Positions 8,304-10,229 of a stretch of DNA of 10,229 bases are shown piece by piece. Source of the DNA: Gammaproteobacteria bacterium (lineage in GTDB: Bacteria; Pseudomonadota; Gammaproteobacteria; Steroidobacterales; SZUA-146); assembly GCA_013002925.1 (NCBI GenBank), contig JABDLQ010000365.1:1-10229 (forward strand), given 5' to 3'. The notes under the pieces were generated by a model, which was not told the DNA's origin, searched no databases, and was given only the letters and a program-made list of their open reading frames with translations. The translations under genes were made by a program, and so were the position numbers. Within the stretch, counting starts at the first letter, position 1. Each line of letters begins with the position of its first letter.

Positions 8304-8324
8304 CATTCACTGACAGTCAATGTC
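8302..8324 (+). other. Imperfect palindrome at the guaA stop codon
   Basis: GACATT (8302-8307) pairs with AATGTC (8319-8324). After one C-C mismatch, ACT (8309-8311) pairs with AGT (8315-8317) around a GAC loop. The first arm includes the last two bases of the guaA TGA stop. No T-run follows, so it is not a typical intrinsic terminator. It may be an mRNA 3' structure or a coincidental palindrome. Confidence 0.35.
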
Positions 8325-8380
8325 TGGCACTGGCTGACATCGCAGCCTACGCTTCAAGATCTGGCAGCCAAGCGAGACTG

Positions 8381-9000
8381 TGTAATCATGTAGTATCGCA
8401 AGGATGCGGATTATGCCCCAAGTGGTGGCCAGGAGAGCCACCCGGAACGAGAATGCTGGTCGTTACCAGCGCCACCGCATCGAGCAAACCCTGCTCTATC
8501 GGATCGTTGAACAATACTACCCGGCGTTCGCTGGCCATTTGGCGGAGCAGGGCAGGGAGTTGCCGGCGCATATGCGACGGGAGTTCGAGGATTAACTGAA
8601 ATGCGGCGGTGCCATGCAAGTCATTGCCTGCATCGAACACCCGGTGGTGATCCGGAAGATCCTGGATCACCTGAAGGAAAAAGGTAAATACCAGGATGCA
8701 TTTCGATGGCCCGAGAGTCGCGGCCCGCCGCAAACCGCTTTTTTGGGTAAGGAAAATCCGTTCAGGAAGGACAAGGACGTTGCCGGCGACACCAGGCAAA
8801 GGTGGCGCACGGCTGACGGATTGGTTTGAGGGAGGAACCGGGCCGGAATCCGGCGGATTTAGCCAACATAAGTCACTGCATCAGATAAGATTGACTACGA
8901 CTGGCCGCGAAATGGCCGGGTTGTTGCGGGGTGGGCTGGGTGGTTCCTCAGCGAAAAGGGAGTTTATACTTACTGTACTCGATCAGATTTTTCTATTTAA
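8381..9000 (+). mobile_element. Decayed, internally deleted IS91-family element
   Basis: This block contains the fused ends of an IS91-type (Y2, HUH rolling-circle) transposase described separately, with flanking sequence that also looks element-derived. After the coding remnant come GC-rich short inverted repeats, for example GCCGG-AAT-CCGGC at 8842-8854. A GGGAGTTTATACTT motif near 8958-8971 is of the kind I associate with the right ends of such elements; that association is from memory. IS91 elements lack terminal inverted repeats and make no target duplication, so the ends cannot be fixed from this sequence alone. Both boundaries are estimates. The element cannot encode a working transposase. 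It separates guaA from the PEP-CTERM genes. Confidence 0.6.
8404..8752 (+). pseudogene. IS91-family transposase remnant (N- and C-terminal ends only)
   Basis: The reading frame from ATG 8404 encodes YQRHRIEQTLLYRIVEQYYP followed by AFAGHLAEQGRELPAHMRREFED. This matches the start of IS91-family transposases, whose N-terminal zinc-binding domain normally continues 'YLKCG...'. Here the Tyr position is a TAA stop (8593-8595), yet the frame goes on as LKCGGAMQVIACIEHPVVIR and KILDHLKEK. That second part resembles the C-terminal end of the same proteins. The whole HUH/Y2 nickase core, normally some 300 residues, is absent; the join falls at a Cys-Gly shared by the first and last zinc-ribbon-like motifs. 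Near the end, PESRGPPQTAFLG runs past the usual short terminus. Adding one T to the T-run at 8739-8744 would restore FFG and a stop at 8750-8752. The gene is therefore deleted, nonsense-mutated and probably frameshifted. Family call rests on remembered sequences. Confidence 0.72.
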
Positions 9001-9162
9001 CTGAGACACACTAAACAGAAAAACGGGAAAAGGGCAGACTTGACACCTGGTCCATCTTCTGGGATTCGCTTTTTGAACGCTCCTTATCCCGAGCGGTGAG
9101 CATGTGCTGAGGGAACTCACGATGACGTCGAGGGCAGAAATTCATATAGTCGACGCTTGAAT

Positions 9163-9180
9163 CTGTCGGGATACTTTACA
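9163..9180 (+). promoter_or_regulatory. Possible activator site (TGT-N11-ACA dyad) upstream of the sigma-54-like promoter
   Basis: CTGTCGGGATACTTTACA contains TGT and ACA half-ends separated by 11 bases, with an internal symmetric G and C. It lies about 65 bases upstream of the -24 element. Sigma-54 promoters need an upstream enhancer-bound activator. In PEP-CTERM systems the PrsK/PrsR two-component pair is the known candidate. The assignment to PrsR is inference. Confidence 0.35.
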
Positions 9181-9243
9181 TTGACATCAAACTGCGACGG
9201 TTTATTCAACAGTTTTGTCACGGAGTTCAGATAGTTACTGGTC

Positions 9244-9259
9244 CGGAACAAATTTTGCA
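9244..9259 (+). promoter_or_regulatory. Candidate sigma-54 (-24/-12) promoter
   Basis: CGGAAC (9244-9249), five bases, then TTGCA (9255-9259) fits TGGCAC-N5-TTGCW. The invariant GG (9245-9246) and GC (9257-9258) have the correct 10-base separation and the -12 half is perfect; the -24 half has two mismatches. Transcription would begin near 9270, leaving a leader of about 110 bases before the ATG at 9382. Confidence 0.5.
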
Positions 9260-9262
9260 TGT

Positions 9263-9278
9263 TTTATCTGGTGATAAA
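9263..9278 (+). other. Small inverted repeat at the predicted transcript start
   Basis: TTTATC (9263-9268) and GATAAA (9273-9278) are perfect complements around a TGGT loop. The repeat sits directly downstream of the -12 element, over the predicted start site. It could be an operator or a 5' RNA hairpin, but it is AT-rich and short and may be chance. Confidence 0.25.
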
Positions 9279-9381
9279 CAACGCGTCTGCCAGGCAAACC
9301 TGCCGAATACAATCGCAACAGCCGACGTGGCACAGATTTTAGTGCCGCAGTTACAACCAAAAAAATCGCCGGGGGTACAAA

Positions 9382-9924
9382 ATGTCTAATACAAATTTCT
9401 TTGCAAAGGGAGCGCTGCTGACTCTGGTCTTGACCGTTTCCCAAGCTGCAATGGCGGTCCCTGTGACAGCGACTTTGCCGGATTACAGCAGTCCCGGGGA
9501 TACCTCCGGATTCCCAATTGATCTTGGCGACGTCGGCACTTTCGTATTCGCGACTGGTGATATGCTAAGCGCCACCCTCTCCGGAACATGGGGCAATAGC
9601 GACTACGCGCTAAGCTCGGCCGGCGCGGATGTCTTTCTTGATGGAATACTTGTCGCGCAATGCGTCGAGTTCGACTCTTGCTGGCAGGATGCGACGGGCA
9701 CGTTGGCATGGTCCTACACTTTCACGGCGGCGGACCTTGCTTTGGGGATCCTCGATGACGGAATGGCAAACCTGAGCGTTATTCAAACCAGTTCGTTCAG
9801 CGTGCGTCTCGGGTCGCTGGCACTTGACGGTGAAGTGGTCGCGACACCCGAGCCCGGCATCTATTCCCTGTTGGGCATTGGCATGATCGGACTGGTTTTG
9901 GTCAGACGAAAAAAGAAGGCTTGA
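9382..9924 (+). CDS. PEP-CTERM sorting-domain protein
   Basis: This 180-residue exported protein has a signal peptide at 1-25 (hydrophobic ALLTLVLTVSQAAMA, cleavage likely after AMA). It ends in a classical PEP-CTERM tail: TPEP at 155-158, a hydrophobic segment about 159-174 and the basic end RRKKKA. Such tails are recognised by exosortase (EpsH/XrtA-type), which processes proteins destined for the surface or the exopolysaccharide matrix. The mature region (about 26-150) is rich in Gly, Ser, Thr and Asp, beta-strand-like, with one Cys pair (Cys94, Cys100) that may form a disulfide. It has no enzyme motif, as is usual in this class. The ATG is preceded by GGGGGT, an acceptable ribosome site. 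A sigma-54-like promoter lies upstream and another secreted-protein gene begins 75 bases downstream. No exosortase is in the window. The specific function is unknown. Confidence 0.9.
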   Translation: MSNTNFFAKGALLTLVLTVSQAAMAVPVTATLPDYSSPGDTSGFPIDLGDVGTFVFATGDMLSATLSGTWGNSDYALSSAGADVFLDGILVAQCVEFDSCWQDATGTLAWSYTFTAADLALGILDDGMANLSVIQTSSFSVRLGSLALDGEVVATPEPGIYSLLGIGMIGLVLVRRKKKA

Positions 9925-9951
9925 AGGTTCAGCCATAAACGGATGAATGAT

Positions 9952-9979
9952 CCCGCCTGAATGCGGGCTCCTTCTTTTC
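9952..9979 (+). terminator. Weak terminator or attenuator-like hairpin
   Basis: CCCGC (9952-9956) pairs with GCGGG (9963-9967) around a six-base loop, followed by a pyrimidine-rich tail (9968-9979, ending CTTTT). The stem is short and the tail interrupted, so read-through into the next gene is likely; it may act as partial attenuation or mRNA processing between the two genes. Confidence 0.4.
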
Positions 9980-9999
9980 ACAAAGCCAGGAGAATACCA

Positions 10000-10229
10000 A
10001 TGTTTGCAAAATTTCTTGATCGCTCCTCTTTGTTTGCCCGACTGTGCACCTGCTGCATTGTTATCATGCTCGCACCTACTTCCGGCGCGGACGTATATAA
10101 CTATGAAGGGTTGGTGGTTACGTCGGATCCCGCATTTTTTTTCCTGGGTGTAACTCCAGGATCAGGGTTGGTCGGGACGCTTGATATGACGCCCCCGCCG
10201 GGTGGTGGGACGATCACGTATTCCAATGA
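10000..10229 (+). CDS. Start of a secreted protein, cut by the window end
   Basis: An open frame starts at ATG 10000 with a strong AGGAGA six bases upstream and runs to the window end after 76 complete codons without a stop. The N-terminus has basic residues, then a hydrophobic stretch with three Cys (LCTCCIVIMLAPTSGA), consistent with a Sec signal peptide ending near residue 30. The following YNYEGLVVT and GSGLVGTLDM resemble the beta-rich opening of many secreted PEP-CTERM proteins, but the C-terminal tail needed to prove that is outside the window. It lies 75 bases after the PEP-CTERM gene on the same strand and is probably co-expressed with it. Coding status is well supported by the ribosome site and signal peptide; identity is inferred. 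Confidence 0.7.
   Translation, partial: MFAKFLDRSSLFARLCTCCIVIMLAPTSGADVYNYEGLVVTSDPAFFFLGVTPGSGLVGTLDMTPPPGGGTITYSN

Larger units (their letters stand above)
9001..9381. other. Gene-free stretch upstream of the PEP-CTERM gene
   Basis: I see no supportable coding sequence here on either strand. From about 9160 it holds the apparent control region of the downstream gene: a TGT-N11-ACA dyad, a -24/-12-type promoter and a small hairpin, listed separately. The part from 9001 to about 9160 has no recognisable feature. A TTGACA at 9040-9045 lacks a -10 partner at usual spacing. Confidence 0.5.

Noticed and set aside
8294..8599. 101-residue plus-strand frame beginning inside guaA
   Set aside because: It overlaps the transposase remnant in another frame, and its composition (many Ser, Arg, Cys) is that of a frame shadow.
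8386..8799. 137-residue minus-strand frame across the transposon relic
   Set aside because: It is antisense to the recognisable transposase ends and shows no family motif.
9039..9042. CTTG as the IS91 target tetranucleotide marking the element's right end
   Set aside because: A four-base motif is expected by chance and the element's terminal sequence cannot be recognised next to it with confidence.
9328..9342. TGGCAC followed by TTAG as an alternative sigma-54 promoter
   Set aside because: The -24 half is perfect but the essential GC of the -12 half is missing; the site at 9244-9259 fits better.

Overview
The window looks like chromosomal DNA from an environmental gammaproteobacterium of moderate GC. 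The evidence is the divergent xseA / guaB-guaA arrangement with an M23 peptidase gene behind xseA, a layout familiar from Pseudomonas-type genomes. A MetX-family acyltransferase resembles the serine O-succinyltransferases of xanthomonads, and there is a PEP-CTERM (exosortase-sorted) protein gene. I cannot name the genus.

Layout. (1) 63-2496, plus strand: a membrane-anchored M48 zinc metallopeptidase, a MetX-family O-succinyltransferase, and a small unrecognised gene overlapping the transferase's end. (2) 2497-2789: no convincing gene, one terminator-like hairpin; the transcription units on either side converge here. (3) 2790-5016, minus strand: xseA followed by an M23 peptidase gene that overlaps it by 11 bases. 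(4) 5017-5205: divergent control region holding imperfect direct repeats and a perfect 10-bp palindrome. (5) 5206-8303, plus strand: guaB-guaA, the two enzymes that turn IMP into XMP and then GMP. (6) about 8381-9000: the relic of an IS91-family transposon. Its transposase keeps only the two ends of the protein, joined after an internal deletion. (7) 9005-10229: a leader with a sigma-54-like -24/-12 promoter, a complete PEP-CTERM protein gene, and the start of a second secreted-protein gene cut by the window edge.

Functionally, regions 1-5 are housekeeping: envelope proteolysis and peptidoglycan processing, sulfur amino acid synthesis, DNA repair and guanine nucleotide synthesis. Beyond guaA the content becomes accessory, with a decayed mobile element next to surface or extracellular-matrix genes that appear to be under alternative sigma factor control. 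No tRNA, rRNA, CRISPR array or intact mobile element was seen. I found no clear sign of a wholly new multi-gene system. The least ordinary parts are the fossil transposon, the PEP-CTERM control region and the small overlapping gene.
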